Below, one piece after another: positions 40,448 through 50,991 of a stretch of 61,926 nt of DNA. The notes below the pieces were generated by a model. It had not been told where the DNA came from. It worked only from the letters and a program-made list of their open reading frames with translations, and did not search any database. Each line of letters begins with the position of its first letter. Position 1 is the stretch's first letter. The translations under genes were made by a program, and so were the position numbers. The stretch comes from Jiangella rhizosphaerae (GTDB lineage: Bacteria > Actinomycetota > Actinomycetes > Jiangellales > Jiangellaceae): assembly GCF_003579925.1 (NCBI RefSeq), contig NZ_QUAL01000094.1, forward strand, positions 1 to 61,926, written 5' to 3'.

Positions 40448-42697
40448 ATGAGAACTCCATTCGCGCGTTCCATCGCGGCCGCCGTCGCCGCGACCCTGCT
40501 GCTCCCGGCAGCCGCGGCCGCCGGAGAAGACCGCGTCCCCGGGTCCCCCTCGCGGGGCCACGGGTCCGTCACGCACCCCGTCCTCGAGGGCCGGGCCACG
40601 CTGTCGGCCGACTACCTGGCCGAGGGGCCGCCGTCGGGCGCCCTGGCGACGCCGGCGAACGGGCGCCAGGGCCCGTGGGACGGCCAGGTGATCCCCGGCT
40701 TCTCGGCCATGGTCGACAACGGCGACGGCACGTTCTGGGCGCAGCCGGACAACGGCTTCGGCTCGAAGGGCAACTCGGCGGACTTCCTGCTGCGCAACTA
40801 CCTGGTCCGGCCCGACTGGAACACCGGCGACGGCGGCTCGGGTGAGATCGAGGTGGAGCGGTTCGTCTCCTACAACGACCGCAACCACGTGCTGGACTTC
40901 CCGATCGTCAACGAGACCACGCCGGACCGGCTGCTCACCGGCGCCGACTTCGACATCGAGTCGGTCGTGCTGGCCAAGGACGGCACGTTCTGGGTGGGCG
41001 AGGAGTTCGGCCCGTTCATCCTGCACTTCGCCGCCGACGGCACGCTGCTGGAGCCGCCGGTCCCGCTGCCGGACGACCTGAAGTCGCCGCAGAGCCCGTA
41101 CCTGCGGCCCGGTGAGACGCCGCTGGTGCGGTCCAGCCGCGGGTTCGAGGCGATGGCCGCCTCGCCCGACGGCCGGTACCTGTACCCGATCGTCGAGGGC
41201 GCCTACGTGAACGACCCCGACCAGCGCCGCCGCGAGATCCATGAGTTCGACACCAGGCGCGACCGGTACACCGGCCGCACCTGGAGCTACCAGACCCACC
41301 AGGAGGCCAACGTCATCGGCGACGCGTTCACCGTCGGCCGCGGCAAGTTCTGGATCATCGAGCGCGACGACTTCGAGGGCGACCAGTCCGTCATCAAGCG
41401 CGTCTACGAGGTCGACCTCAACCGCCGCGACCGCGACGGATACGTGAGCAAGTCGCTGGTCCTCGACGCGCTGCGCATCGACAACCCGCTGGGCATCGAC
41501 GCCGGCGAGGGCTACGGCCTGGGCGAGACGTTCGCGTTGCCGGTCCAGTCGTTCGAGACCGTGCTGCGGCTGAAGGACGGCCGCATCCTCATCGGCAACG
41601 ACAACAACTACCCGGGCAACGACGCGCGCGTCACCGGCACGCCGGACGACACCGAGATGGCCGTCATCGACCTGCGCCCGGCCCGTCCCACCGACGACGG
41701 CGTCACCGTCGTCGGGCACCGCGGCGCGTCCGGCTACCGGCCGGAGCACACCCTGGCGGCGTACGAGACCGCGATCCTGCAGTGCGCCGACTACATCGAG
41801 CCCGACCTCGTCTCGACGAAGGACGGCGTGCTGGTCGCGCGGCACGAGAACGAGATCGGCGGCACCACCGACGTCGCCGGCCGCCCGGAGTTCGCCGGCC
41901 GCCGCACGACCAAGACGATCGACGGCACCCAGATCACCGGCTGGTTCACCGAGGACTTCACCCTCGCCGAGCTGCGCACGCTGCGGGCCGAGGAGCGCAT
42001 CCCCGCCACGCGGCCGCAGAACACCGCGTTCGACGGGCTCTACCAGATCCCGACCCTCGACGAGGTGCTGGACCTGGCCCGGAACTCGCGCACCTGCGAC
42101 GGCCGGCCGGTCGGCGTCTACCCCGAGACCAAGCACCCGACGTACTTCGACACGATCGGGCTGTCGCTGGAGGAGCCGCTGGTCGCGCAGCTGCGGGCGA
42201 ACGGGATGGACCACCGCGACGCCCCCGTCATCCTGCAGTCGTTCGAGACCGGCAACCTCGAGCAGCTGGACCGGATGACCGACGTGCGGATCGCCCAGCT
42301 GATCAGCTCCAGCGGCGCCCCGTACGACCTCGTCGCGGCCGGCGACCCGCGCACGTACGCCGACCTCGCGACGGCCGCCGGCCTGCGGGCGATCGCGCGC
42401 TACGCCGACGGCGTCGGCCTGGAGAAGAACGTCATGATCCCGCGCGACGCCGACGGCACGCTCGGCTCGCCGACCCCGGTCATCCGCGACGCGCACCGGG
42501 CCGGGCTCGAGGTGCACGGGTGGACGTTCCGCCGCGAGAACCAGTTCCTGCCCGCGGAGTTCCGCTCGTCCGCCGACCCCGCCGGGATCGGTGACGTCGA
42601 GGCCGAGATCCAGGTGTTCCTCGAGGCCGGCATGGACGGTTTCTTCACCGACAACCCCGACCTCGGCGCCGCCGCCGCCGAGGACGTCGAGGACTGA
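40448..42697 (+). CDS. secreted phytase-like esterase and GDPD fusion protein
   Basis: The 749-residue product starts with a signal peptide (Arg-rich start, then Ala/Leu-rich core, cleavage likely after Ala-Ala-Ala-Gly near residue 26). Residues of about 60-415 match the esterase-like activity of phytase domain, with Gly-Phe-Ser-Ala-Met and Asp-Asn-Gly-Phe-Gly-Ser-Lys and a propeller-like pattern. From residue 420 a glycerophosphodiester phosphodiesterase domain opens with Val-Gly-His-Arg-Gly-Ala-Ser-Gly-Tyr (H424, R425) and continues with Glu-Pro-Asp-Leu-Val-Ser-Thr-Lys-Asp-Gly. The pair suggests outside release of glycerol phosphate and phosphate from organic phosphates. No Pho box was identified, so phosphate control is a guess. 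Confidence 0.87.
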   Translation: MRTPFARSIAAAVAATLLLPAAAAAGEDRVPGSPSRGHGSVTHPVLEGRATLSADYLAEGPPSGALATPANGRQGPWDGQVIPGFSAMVDNGDGTFWAQPDNGFGSKGNSADFLLRNYLVRPDWNTGDGGSGEIEVERFVSYNDRNHVLDFPIVNETTPDRLLTGADFDIESVVLAKDGTFWVGEEFGPFILHFAADGTLLEPPVPLPDDLKSPQSPYLRPGETPLVRSSRGFEAMAASPDGRYLYPIVEGAYVNDPDQRRREIHEFDTRRDRYTGRTWSYQTHQEANVIGDAFTVGRGKFWIIERDDFEGDQSVIKRVYEVDLNRRDRDGYVSKSLVLDALRIDNPLGIDAGEGYGLGETFALPVQSFETVLRLKDGRILIGNDNNYPGNDARVTGTPDDTEMAVIDLRPARPTDDGVTVVGHRGASGYRPEHTLAAYETAILQCADYIEPDLVSTKDGVLVARHENEIGGTTDVAGRPEFAGRRTTKTIDGTQITGWFTEDFTLAELRTLRAEERIPATRPQNTAFDGLYQIPTLDEVLDLARNSRTCDGRPVGVYPETKHPTYFDTIGLSLEEPLVAQLRANGMDHRDAPVILQSFETGNLEQLDRMTDVRIAQLISSSGAPYDLVAAGDPRTYADLATAAGLRAIARYADGVGLEKNVMIPRDADGTLGSPTPVIRDAHRAGLEVHGWTFRRENQFLPAEFRSSADPAGIGDVEAEIQVFLEAGMDGFFTDNPDLGAAAAEDVED

Positions 42698-42710
42698 CGG
42701 CTGAACCGCG

Positions 42711-42751
42711 CCGGCGCCCGGCCCGTGCACCCCGCATGGCTCGGGCGCCGG
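42711..42751 (+). terminator. stem-loop terminator after the phytase/GDPD gene
   Basis: A perfect 10-bp stem (42711-42720 with 42742-42751) encloses a 21-base loop and is followed by TCGTTTCG. It starts 14 bases after the stop. Confidence 0.65.
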
Positions 42752-42823
42752 TCGTTTCGCCTTGGCGGCACCCGCCCGACGAGCGTAGGATGACCGATGC
42801 CAGGGCAGTAGCCTGAGGAAGTG

Positions 42824-42860
42824 AGCCCCGCAGCCAGCCGGACGACTGGTGAGCGGGGCT
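42824..42860 (-). terminator. stem-loop after the DUF3800-like gene
   Basis: Arms AGCCCCGC (42824-42831) and GCGGGGCT (42853-42860) enclose a loop with a further CCAG/CTGG pair. It lies just past the minus-strand stop, so it probably ends that transcript; it may also back up the terminator of the convergent gene. Confidence 0.55.
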
Positions 42861-42869
42861 TCGCGCTCC

Positions 42870-43379
42870 CTACGTCCGGCTCTCGACCGTGTAGCCGGCT
42901 ACACGCTGGCGCCAGCGGCCGCCCTTCGCCCAACACCATGCGATCGCGTCCGGCACGCACAACAGCAAGTCGCTATGAGCGCGCAGGTGCTCGTACACCA
43001 GGCCGGGGCAGTACTCCCGCGTCAGCCGGGCGAGCACCTGCCGATCGAACCGCACCAACGACTCGTCGCGCTCGAGCACCAGCCGCGAGACGCCGGCTGC
43101 CGCGAGGTCGGGCACCATGCGCTCGAGACACACACCGCGGGCTTTCCGCTCATTCTTGGTCACATACACCGTCGCGGTGACCTCAAGACTCTCGATCACG
43201 GACAGCACCTGGTCCTCGCGCCGTGGCCGCTCGTCCTTGAAGTGAATGCGCCGCTGACCAGGGCGCAGGACACCGCGTAGCGCCGCCCGGGCGGCGTTCA
43301 CGTCCGCGGCGGGGACGACGGCGGCCGCCACCACATAGTCGGTGGAGAACGACTCGTCGACGAACGCGTGCAAGGGCAC
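42870..43379 (-). CDS. DUF3800-like protein (RNase H-fold candidate)
   Basis: The 169-residue product opens His-Ala-Phe-Val-Asp-Glu-Ser-Phe, the acidic first strand seen in DUF3800 proteins, and has Ile-His-Phe-Lys-Asp-Glu-Arg-Pro downstream and a later Val-Leu-Glu-Arg-Asp-Glu-Ser. These acidic residues fit an RNase H-like metal site, though biochemical roles in the family are unclear; members are often found near mobile or defence genes. The start is GTG. It ends without a membrane segment. The M48 protease gene lies 63 bases upstream on the same strand. Confidence 0.7.
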   Translation of the reverse strand: MPLHAFVDESFSTDYVVAAAVVPAADVNAARAALRGVLRPGQRRIHFKDERPRREDQVLSVIESLEVTATVYVTKNERKARGVCLERMVPDLAAAGVSRLVLERDESLVRFDRQVLARLTREYCPGLVYEHLRAHSDLLLCVPDAIAWCWAKGGRWRQRVAGYTVESRT

Positions 43380-43442
43380 CGGCTCCGACCCCTCCTGCCT
43401 GGCCGGGCCGTGAGTATCGTCGCGGTCGATCGTAGCGGGCCG

Positions 43443-44288
43443 TCAGCGGCGGTAGCCGGCCCGCTGCTCCAGCCGGGCGACCCGCTCGGCCATCGGCGGG
43501 TGCGAGGCGAACAGCTTGGCGAGGCCGGTCTGCTGCAGCGGGCTGGCGATCATCAGGTGGCTGGTGGCGACGATGTCGCGTTCGGGCGGCAGCACCAGGC
43601 GGCGTGTGCTGGCGTCGAGCTTGCGAAGGGCGGCGGCCAGGCCGAGGGGGTCGCCGGTGATGCGGCTGGCCTCGGCGTCGGCCTCGTACTCGCGGGCCGG
43701 CATGACCGTCGCCCGGACGACGGCCGCCGCGACCGGCCCGAGCACCGTCAGCAGCGCCCGGCCCACCGGGCCGGCCTGGCCGCCGTCGCGCCCGCCGCCG
43801 AGGACGCGCAGGCCGGCGGCGACCATGACGACGCTGGCCACGGCGCCCGCCATCGACGAGACCACGGTGTCGCCGCGGCGGATGTGGGCGAGCTCGTGCC
43901 CGACGACGGCGCGCAGCTCGCGCTCGTCGAGCAGCTCGAGGATCCCCTCGGTGCAGCAGACGGCGGCGTGCGCGGGGTCGCGGCCGGTCGCGAACGCGTT
44001 CACCGCGCGGGTGGGGCTGACGTACAGGCGCGGCATCGGCACCCGCGCGGGGGCCGTCAGCTCGCGGACCACGCGGTGCAGCACCGGCTGCTCGGCCTCG
44101 CTGACCGGGTAGGCCCGCATGGCCCGCAGCGCGATCGTGTCGGAACGCCGGACGACGTAGCAGTTCAGTCCCACGACGACGACCGCGGCCACGAGGAGTC
44201 CGGCCGGGCCGAACCACGAGCCGGCCAGCAGGCCGAGCGCCGACAGCCCGGCCAGCAGCACTACGGCCTTCACACGATTGCGTTGCAC
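43443..44288 (-). CDS. M48 family membrane metalloprotease (HtpX-like)
   Basis: The GTG at 44288, preceded by AGAGGTGG, gives 281 residues; an open start 11 codons upstream is less likely. Two membrane helices near the N-terminus lead to the zinc motif His-Glu-Leu-Ala-His at residues 131-135, followed by a hydrophobic hairpin and the third ligand in Glu-Tyr-Glu-Ala-Asp-Ala-Glu-Ala. HtpX-type proteases clear damaged membrane proteins. It lies downstream of cstA-ybdD on the same strand but is separated by 81 bases, so shared transcription is possible. Confidence 0.88.
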   Translation of the reverse strand: MQRNRVKAVVLLAGLSALGLLAGSWFGPAGLLVAAVVVVGLNCYVVRRSDTIALRAMRAYPVSEAEQPVLHRVVRELTAPARVPMPRLYVSPTRAVNAFATGRDPAHAAVCCTEGILELLDERELRAVVGHELAHIRRGDTVVSSMAGAVASVVMVAAGLRVLGGGRDGGQAGPVGRALLTVLGPVAAAVVRATVMPAREYEADAEASRITGDPLGLAAALRKLDASTRRLVLPPERDIVATSHLMIASPLQQTGLAKLFASHPPMAERVARLEQRAGYRR

Positions 44289-44369
44289 GTCCACCTCTCG
44301 GGCGCCCGTCGCGACGAGCACGGCGCCCTGCGGGTCAACGCGCGGTGGAGCCGCGGGGTTCCACGCGCC

Positions 44370-44570
44370 CTAGCAGCAGCGTTGCTGCGGCGAGCGGTCG
44401 CGGTCGTCCTGCCGGCGACGCTCGAACTCGCGCCTCGACAGCACCCGGACCGCCTCGTGCCGGCGACAGTGCTCGACATAGCGATCGTAGGCCGTCTCGC
44501 CGCTGACCTCCCGCAGGTACCACCACACGCCCGAGGCGGCGCGCCGCACCACACCCACCAGCTCGCTCAT
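44370..44570 (-). CDS. ybdD: YbdD/YjiX family small protein
   Basis: The 66-residue product fits the DUF466 family, found next to cstA or btsT genes and needed for pyruvate transporter function in E. coli. It has Trp-Trp-Tyr-Leu-Arg-Glu-Val-Ser-Gly-Glu-Thr-Ala-Tyr-Asp and His-Cys-Arg-Arg-His, then a basic tail with a terminal Cys-Cys. Its ATG overlaps the cstA stop by four bases, a firm sign of coupled function. Confidence 0.9.
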   Translation of the reverse strand: MSELVGVVRRAASGVWWYLREVSGETAYDRYVEHCRRHEAVRVLSRREFERRRQDDRDRSPQQRCC

Positions 44571-46750
44571 CCGTCACCGTCCCGCTCGCCGCGGGTGGCG
44601 GCCGCCGCCATGAGCTCGCGTTCGGCCCGGGTCGGGATCAGCCCGGACGGCGCGACGATCGTCGACCGGACGTACGGCGCCTCCGTGGTGGTGGCCGCCG
44701 ACGGGTCGCGCAGGGCCTTGACGCAGACCCTGGCCGCGTCGGCGATGATGATCACCACCAGCAGCGCGAAGAACGCCGCCAGCACGCCGTCGACGGTGGA
44801 GTTGGTGACCACCTGCTCCATGTCCTCCAGCGACCGCGCCGGCGGCAGGATCTCGCCATTGTCCAGCGCCTCGGAGAAGCGGTCGCGCTGGGCGAAGAAC
44901 CCGAGCGTGGGATCGTCGGAGAACACCTTCTGCCAGCTCGCCGTCAGCGTGACCGCGGCGTCCCACAGCAGCGGGATGCCGGTGACCCATGCCCACTTCA
45001 GCCGCCCGCTCTTGATCAGGATGGTGGTCGCGACGGTCAGCGCGATGGCGGCGAGCAGCTGGTTGGCGATGCCGAACAGCGGGAACAGCTGGTTGATGCC
45101 GCCGAGCGGGTCGGTGACGCCGGCGTACAGGAAGTAGCCCCACGCGCCGACGACCAGCGCGCTGGTGACCCACAGGCCGGGCTTCCACGACACGTCGCGC
45201 ATCGGCTTCCAGACGTTGCCGAGGGTGTCCTGCAGCATGAACCGTCCGACCCGGGTGCCGGCGTCGACCGTCGTCAGGATGAACAGCGCCTCGAACATGA
45301 TCGCGAAGTGGTACCAGAACGCCTGCCCGCCGGTGCCGAACCCGTCGGAGAAGATCTGCGACATGCCGACGGCCAGGGTGGGCGCGCCGCCGGTGCGGGC
45401 GACCAGCGTCGACTCCTCGACGGCGGCCGCCGCGGCGGCCAGCTGGTCCGGGGTGATGGAGAACCCGAGACTGGCGACGGCCTGTGACGCCGATTCCAGC
45501 GAGTCGCCGAGGAAGCCGGCCGGCGCGTTCATCGCGTAGTAGAGGCCGGGGTCGATGACCGACGCGGCGATCATCGCGCTGACGGCGACGAACGACTCCA
45601 TCAGCATGCCGCCGTAGCCGATCATCCGGACCTGCGACTCCTTCTCGATCAGCTTCGGCGTGGTGCCGGAGGCGATCAGCGCGTGGAAGCCGGAGAGCGC
45701 GCCGCAGGCGATGGTGATGAACACGAACGGGAACAGAGACCCGGCGAAGACCGGGCCGTCGCCGCTGGACGCGAAGTCGGTGACCGCCTCGTTCTGCAGC
45801 ACCGGGCGGGCCAGCAGCAGGCCGATGGCGAGCAGGATGATGGTGCCGATCTTCATGAACGTCGACAGGTAGTCGCGCGGCGCCAGCAGCATCCACACCG
45901 GCAGCACCGAGGCGACGAAGCCGTAGATCACCAGCGCGAGCACCAGCGCCTCGGGCGACAGCGTGAACGTGTCGGCCCAGCTGGAGTCCTGGACCCAGCC
46001 GCCGCCGACGATCGCCAGCAGCAGCAGGCCGACGCCGATGAGGCTGGTCTCGATCACCCGGCCCGGCCGCAGCGTGCGCAGGTAGAAGCCCATGAACAGC
46101 GCGATCGGGATGGTCATCGCGATCGAGAAGGTGCCCCACGCCGAGTGCGCCAGCGCGTTGACGACCACCAGCGCCAGCACGGCGAGCAGGATGATCATGA
46201 TGGTGAACACGCCGATCAGCGCGGCGACGCCGCCGACGACGCCGATCTCCTCGCGCGCCATCTGGCCGAGGCTCTTGCCGTTGCGCCGCATCGAGAAGAA
46301 CAGCACGACCATGTCCTGGACGGCGCCGGCGAAGATCACCCCGACGACGATCCAGAGGGTGCCCGGCAGATAGCCCATCTGCGCGGCGAGCACCGGGCCG
46401 ACGAGCGGGCCGGCCCCGGCGATCGCGGCGAAGTGGTGGCCGAACAGCACCCGCCGGTCGGTCGGCTGGAAGTCGGTGTCGTTGCGCAGCGTCTCGGCCG
46501 GCGTCGCGCGGGTGTCGTCGACCTGCAGGACCCGGCGGGCGATGAACCGCGCGTAGAAGCGGTAGGCGATGGCGTACGAGCCCAGCGCCGCGGCCAGCAG
46601 CCACAGCGCCGAGATGTCCTCGCCGCGGCTCAGCGCGACGACGCCCCAGGCGATCGCGCCCACGACGGCGACCAGCGTCCAGACCACGATCGATCTGAGC
46701 GGAGGACGCCTCCGGGGCGGGGCGGGCTCGGTACGGACGGTGTCGACCAT
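44567..46750 (-). CDS. cstA: carbon starvation protein CstA, pyruvate/peptide transporter
   Basis: CstA-type proteins import pyruvate or peptides when preferred carbon runs out. The ATG at 46750 with GGAGG upstream gives 727 residues; the frame is open 31 codons further but without a ribosome site. About 16 hydrophobic segments are visible. Conserved stretches include Gly-His-His-Phe-Ala-Ala-Ile-Ala-Gly-Ala-Gly-Pro-Leu-Val-Gly-Pro and Phe-Gly-Ile-Ala-Asn-Gln-Leu-Leu-Ala. It is divergent from korA and followed by ybdD. The promoter at 46794-46822 overlaps an inverted repeat, so repression or CRP-type control is possible. Confidence 0.93.
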   Translation of the reverse strand: MVDTVRTEPAPPRRRPPLRSIVVWTLVAVVGAIAWGVVALSRGEDISALWLLAAALGSYAIAYRFYARFIARRVLQVDDTRATPAETLRNDTDFQPTDRRVLFGHHFAAIAGAGPLVGPVLAAQMGYLPGTLWIVVGVIFAGAVQDMVVLFFSMRRNGKSLGQMAREEIGVVGGVAALIGVFTIMIILLAVLALVVVNALAHSAWGTFSIAMTIPIALFMGFYLRTLRPGRVIETSLIGVGLLLLAIVGGGWVQDSSWADTFTLSPEALVLALVIYGFVASVLPVWMLLAPRDYLSTFMKIGTIILLAIGLLLARPVLQNEAVTDFASSGDGPVFAGSLFPFVFITIACGALSGFHALIASGTTPKLIEKESQVRMIGYGGMLMESFVAVSAMIAASVIDPGLYYAMNAPAGFLGDSLESASQAVASLGFSITPDQLAAAAAAVEESTLVARTGGAPTLAVGMSQIFSDGFGTGGQAFWYHFAIMFEALFILTTVDAGTRVGRFMLQDTLGNVWKPMRDVSWKPGLWVTSALVVGAWGYFLYAGVTDPLGGINQLFPLFGIANQLLAAIALTVATTILIKSGRLKWAWVTGIPLLWDAAVTLTASWQKVFSDDPTLGFFAQRDRFSEALDNGEILPPARSLEDMEQVVTNSTVDGVLAAFFALLVVIIIADAARVCVKALRDPSAATTTEAPYVRSTIVAPSGLIPTRAERELMAAAATRGERDGDG

Positions 46751-46783
46751 GACGACCTCCGAACTGATCCGGGTGCTGCGATG

Positions 46784-46800
46784 GTGACCGTAGAGGTTAC
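46784..46800. promoter_or_regulatory. imperfect inverted repeat over the cstA -10 region
   Basis: GTGACC and GGTTAC flank five bases and match as inverted arms at five of six positions. The site covers the predicted -10 box of cstA, a place where a bound repressor would block initiation. It is not a clear CRP consensus; the binding protein is unknown. Confidence 0.35.
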
Positions 46801-46822
46801 GCGCAGATGTCCGATGGGTCGA
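46794..46822 (-). promoter_or_regulatory. predicted cstA promoter
   Basis: On the minus strand there is a -35 box TCGACC (46817-46822), a 17-base spacer and a -10 box TAACCT (46794-46799). Transcription would begin near 46787, with a short leader of about 37 bases. Confidence 0.55.
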
Positions 46823-46962
46823 GAGATGGCTCGGACGTGTCATCTCTCACGCTTCGGACGGCAGGACGGCTCCTGTGGAAAGTCGCCGTAGCATGGATGG
46901 TCGGGATTCGAGCCGGGGACACCCCGGCGACACCGAACGTCATAAGGAGGCGTCGACACACG

Positions 46963-48818
<1,856 letters not shown>

Positions 48819-48822
<4 letters not shown>

Positions 48823-49877
48823 CCGCACCCGTCGAACTGGGCCTGCCCGGCCTCGCCGGGGTGCCCACCACCGATGTGAAGCAGACCAAGAAGGACTTCA
48901 CCAGCGACCAAGAAGTCCGCTGGTGCCCCGGCTGCGGCGACTACGCCGTGCTCGCGGCCGTCCAGGGCTTCCTGCCCGACCTCGGGCTGGCCCGCGAGAA
49001 CATCGTCTTCGTCTCCGGCATCGGCTGCTCCTCGCGGTTCCCGTACTACATGAACACCTACGGGATGCACTCGATCCACGGCCGCGCGCCGGCCATCGCG
49101 ACCGGCCTGGCCGCGTCGCGTCCCGACCTCTCCGTCTGGGTCATCACCGGCGACGGCGACGCGCTGTCCATCGGCGGCAACCACCTGATCCACGCGCTGC
49201 GCCGCAACGTCAACCTGACGATCCTGCTGTTCAACAACCGCATCTACGGGCTGACGAAGGGCCAGTACTCGCCCACGAGCGAGCAGGGCAAGATCACCAA
49301 GTCGACGCCGATGGGCTCGCTGGAGTCGCCGTTCAACCCGGTGTCGCTGGCGCTCGGCGCCGAGGCCACGTTCGTCGCCCGCACCATCGACTCCGACCGC
49401 CAGCACCTCACGTCGGTGCTGTCGGCCGCGGCGGCGCACCGCGGAACGTCGCTGGTCGAGATCTACCAGAACTGCAACATCTTCAACGACGGCGCGTTCG
49501 AGATCCTCAAGAACCGCGACAGCCGCGACGAGGTGCTCATCCGGCTGCAGCACGGCGAGCCGGTGAGGTTCGGGGCCGACGGGCAGCACGGCGTCCGCCG
49601 CAACCCGTCCACGGGCGCGCTCGAGGTGTGCGCCGGTGACGACCCCGGCGTCATCGTCCACGACGCCACGGCCGACGACCCCACCCAGGCGTTCGCGCTG
49701 TCGCGGCTGGCCGACCCCGGCACGCTGGCGCGCAGCCCCATCGGCATCTTCCGGCAGGTCGAGCGGCCGGCGTACGGCGACCTCATGGCCGCCCAGCTGG
49801 ACCAGGCCGCCGCCACGCAGGGCGAGGGCGACCTGCAGGCGCTGCTGCGCGGCAAGGACACCTGGACGGTCGGCTGA
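48819..49877 (+). CDS. korB: 2-oxoacid:ferredoxin oxidoreductase subunit beta
   Basis: The beta subunit binds thiamine diphosphate and one [4Fe-4S] cluster. The GTG at 48819 overlaps the korA stop (GTGA) and gives 352 residues. Cluster ligands start at Trp-Cys-Pro-Gly-Cys-Gly-Asp-Tyr, with a third Cys in Gly-Ile-Gly-Cys-Ser-Ser-Arg and a likely fourth in Tyr-Gln-Asn-Cys. The ThDP motif is Gly-Asp-Gly-Asp-Ala-Leu through Asn-Asn-Arg-Ile-Tyr-Gly-Leu-Thr-Lys-Gly-Gln. The substrate is probably 2-oxoglutarate, as in mycobacterial KorAB, where it supports growth with a disrupted TCA cycle. Confidence 0.93.
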
Positions 49878-49881
49878 CCCG

Positions 49882-49898
49882 TGACGCGTCTCGCGTCA
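49882..49898. promoter_or_regulatory. 17-base palindrome between korB and rarD
   Basis: TGACGCG (49882-49888) and CGCGTCA (49892-49898) are perfect inverted arms around three bases, five bases after the korB stop. The symmetry resembles a repressor operator more than a terminator. A second short CAACC/GGTTG pair follows. The regulator is not identifiable here. Confidence 0.4.
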
Positions 49899-49944
49899 TG
49901 AGCCAACCGTGCGGTGGTTGCTGGCATACCCGTAACATGCGCTG

Positions 49945-50865
49945 GTGAGCACCTCCCGGTCCGGCCTGCTGTACGGCTTCGGCGCGTACGCGCTCTGGGG
50001 TGTCTTCCCGCTCTACATCAAGCTGCTGGAGGACACCGGCGCGATCGAGATCCTGTCGCACCGGGTGGTCTGGTCGCTGGTCCTGGTGCTCGGGCTGCTC
50101 GCCGCCGCGCGGAACCTCGGCAAGCTGCGCACCCTCGGCCGCCGCTCGTACGGGCTGCTGACCCTGGCCGCCCTGCTCATCTGCGTCAACTGGGGCGTCT
50201 ACATCTGGGGCGTCAACAACGACCACATCGTCGAGACGTCGCTCGGCTACTTCATCAACCCGCTAGTCACCGTGGTCCTGGGCGTCGTGGTCTTCGGCGA
50301 GCGGCTCCGGCGGCTGCAGTGGGCCGCGCTCGGCCTGGCCGCCGTCGCCGTCGTCGTGCTGACCGTCGACTACGGCCGGCCGCCCTGGATCGCGCTGGCC
50401 CTGGCGTTCTCGTTCGGCGCCTACGGCCTGGTCAAGAAGAAGGCCGACGTCGACGCCGTCGAGAGCCTCGCGGTCGAGACCGCGGTGCTCTTCCTGCCGA
50501 CGCTGGCGTACCTCGTGGTGCTGGGCGCCAACGGCACCGGCGACTTCGGCACGGCCGGCTGGGGCACGACGCTGCTGCTGGCCGGCTGCGGAGTGGTGAC
50601 GGCGGTGCCACTGCTGTTCTTCGGGGCGGCGGCGGTGCGGGTGCCGTTGAGCACGCTGGGGACGCTGCAGTACCTGACACCCACGCTGCAGTTCCTGCTC
50701 GGCGTCGTCGTCTACGGCGAGACCGTGCCCCCGGTGCGCTGGGTCGGGTTCGCGCTCATCTGGACGGCGCTGGCCATCCTGACCGCCGAGGTGCTGGTGC
50801 GGCGGCAGCGCGCGCGGCGGGCCGCCGTCGATCGACTGGTGCTCGACCCGACGAGTGCCGCCTGA
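49945..50865 (+). CDS. rarD: EamA/RarD-type membrane transporter
   Basis: RarD proteins are ten-helix drug/metabolite-superfamily transporters. The 306-residue product opens Gly-Leu-Leu-Tyr-Gly-Phe-Gly-Ala-Tyr-Ala-Leu-Trp-Gly-Val-Phe-Pro-Leu-Tyr, the RarD signature, and has about ten hydrophobic helices in two EamA repeats. The substrate is unknown (chloramphenicol sensitivity gave the E. coli name). No ribosome site precedes the GTG. A TAACAT at 49933-49938 is placed so that transcription would begin at the start codon itself, so the mRNA may be leaderless. The 3' end faces the repeat at 50876-50952. Confidence 0.87.
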   Translation: MSTSRSGLLYGFGAYALWGVFPLYIKLLEDTGAIEILSHRVVWSLVLVLGLLAAARNLGKLRTLGRRSYGLLTLAALLICVNWGVYIWGVNNDHIVETSLGYFINPLVTVVLGVVVFGERLRRLQWAALGLAAVAVVVLTVDYGRPPWIALALAFSFGAYGLVKKKADVDAVESLAVETAVLFLPTLAYLVVLGANGTGDFGTAGWGTTLLLAGCGVVTAVPLLFFGAAAVRVPLSTLGTLQYLTPTLQFLLGVVVYGETVPPVRWVGFALIWTALAILTAEVLVRRQRARRAAVDRLVLDPTSAA

Positions 50866-50875
50866 CCGGCCCGAA

Positions 50876-50952
50876 ATGATCACGTTCAGCACGAGATCTC
50901 GTGTCGTACTACGCCTGTGATCGTGTTGATGCTCGGGAAGTCCTCGTGATGG
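50876..50952. repeat. dispersed palindromic repeat, copy C (reverse orientation)
   Basis: 77 bp contain the perfect 14-base palindrome CACGAGATCTCGTG and end in TCCTCGTGATGG. Its reverse complement aligns along nearly its full length with copies at 20745-20820 and 51639-51716. It lies between the convergent rarD and gntR genes and may double as a terminator. Confidence 0.8.
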
Positions 50953-50991
50953 GCCGCGTGACCCGCTGGAAGGCGGCGGGCACGACGATCG

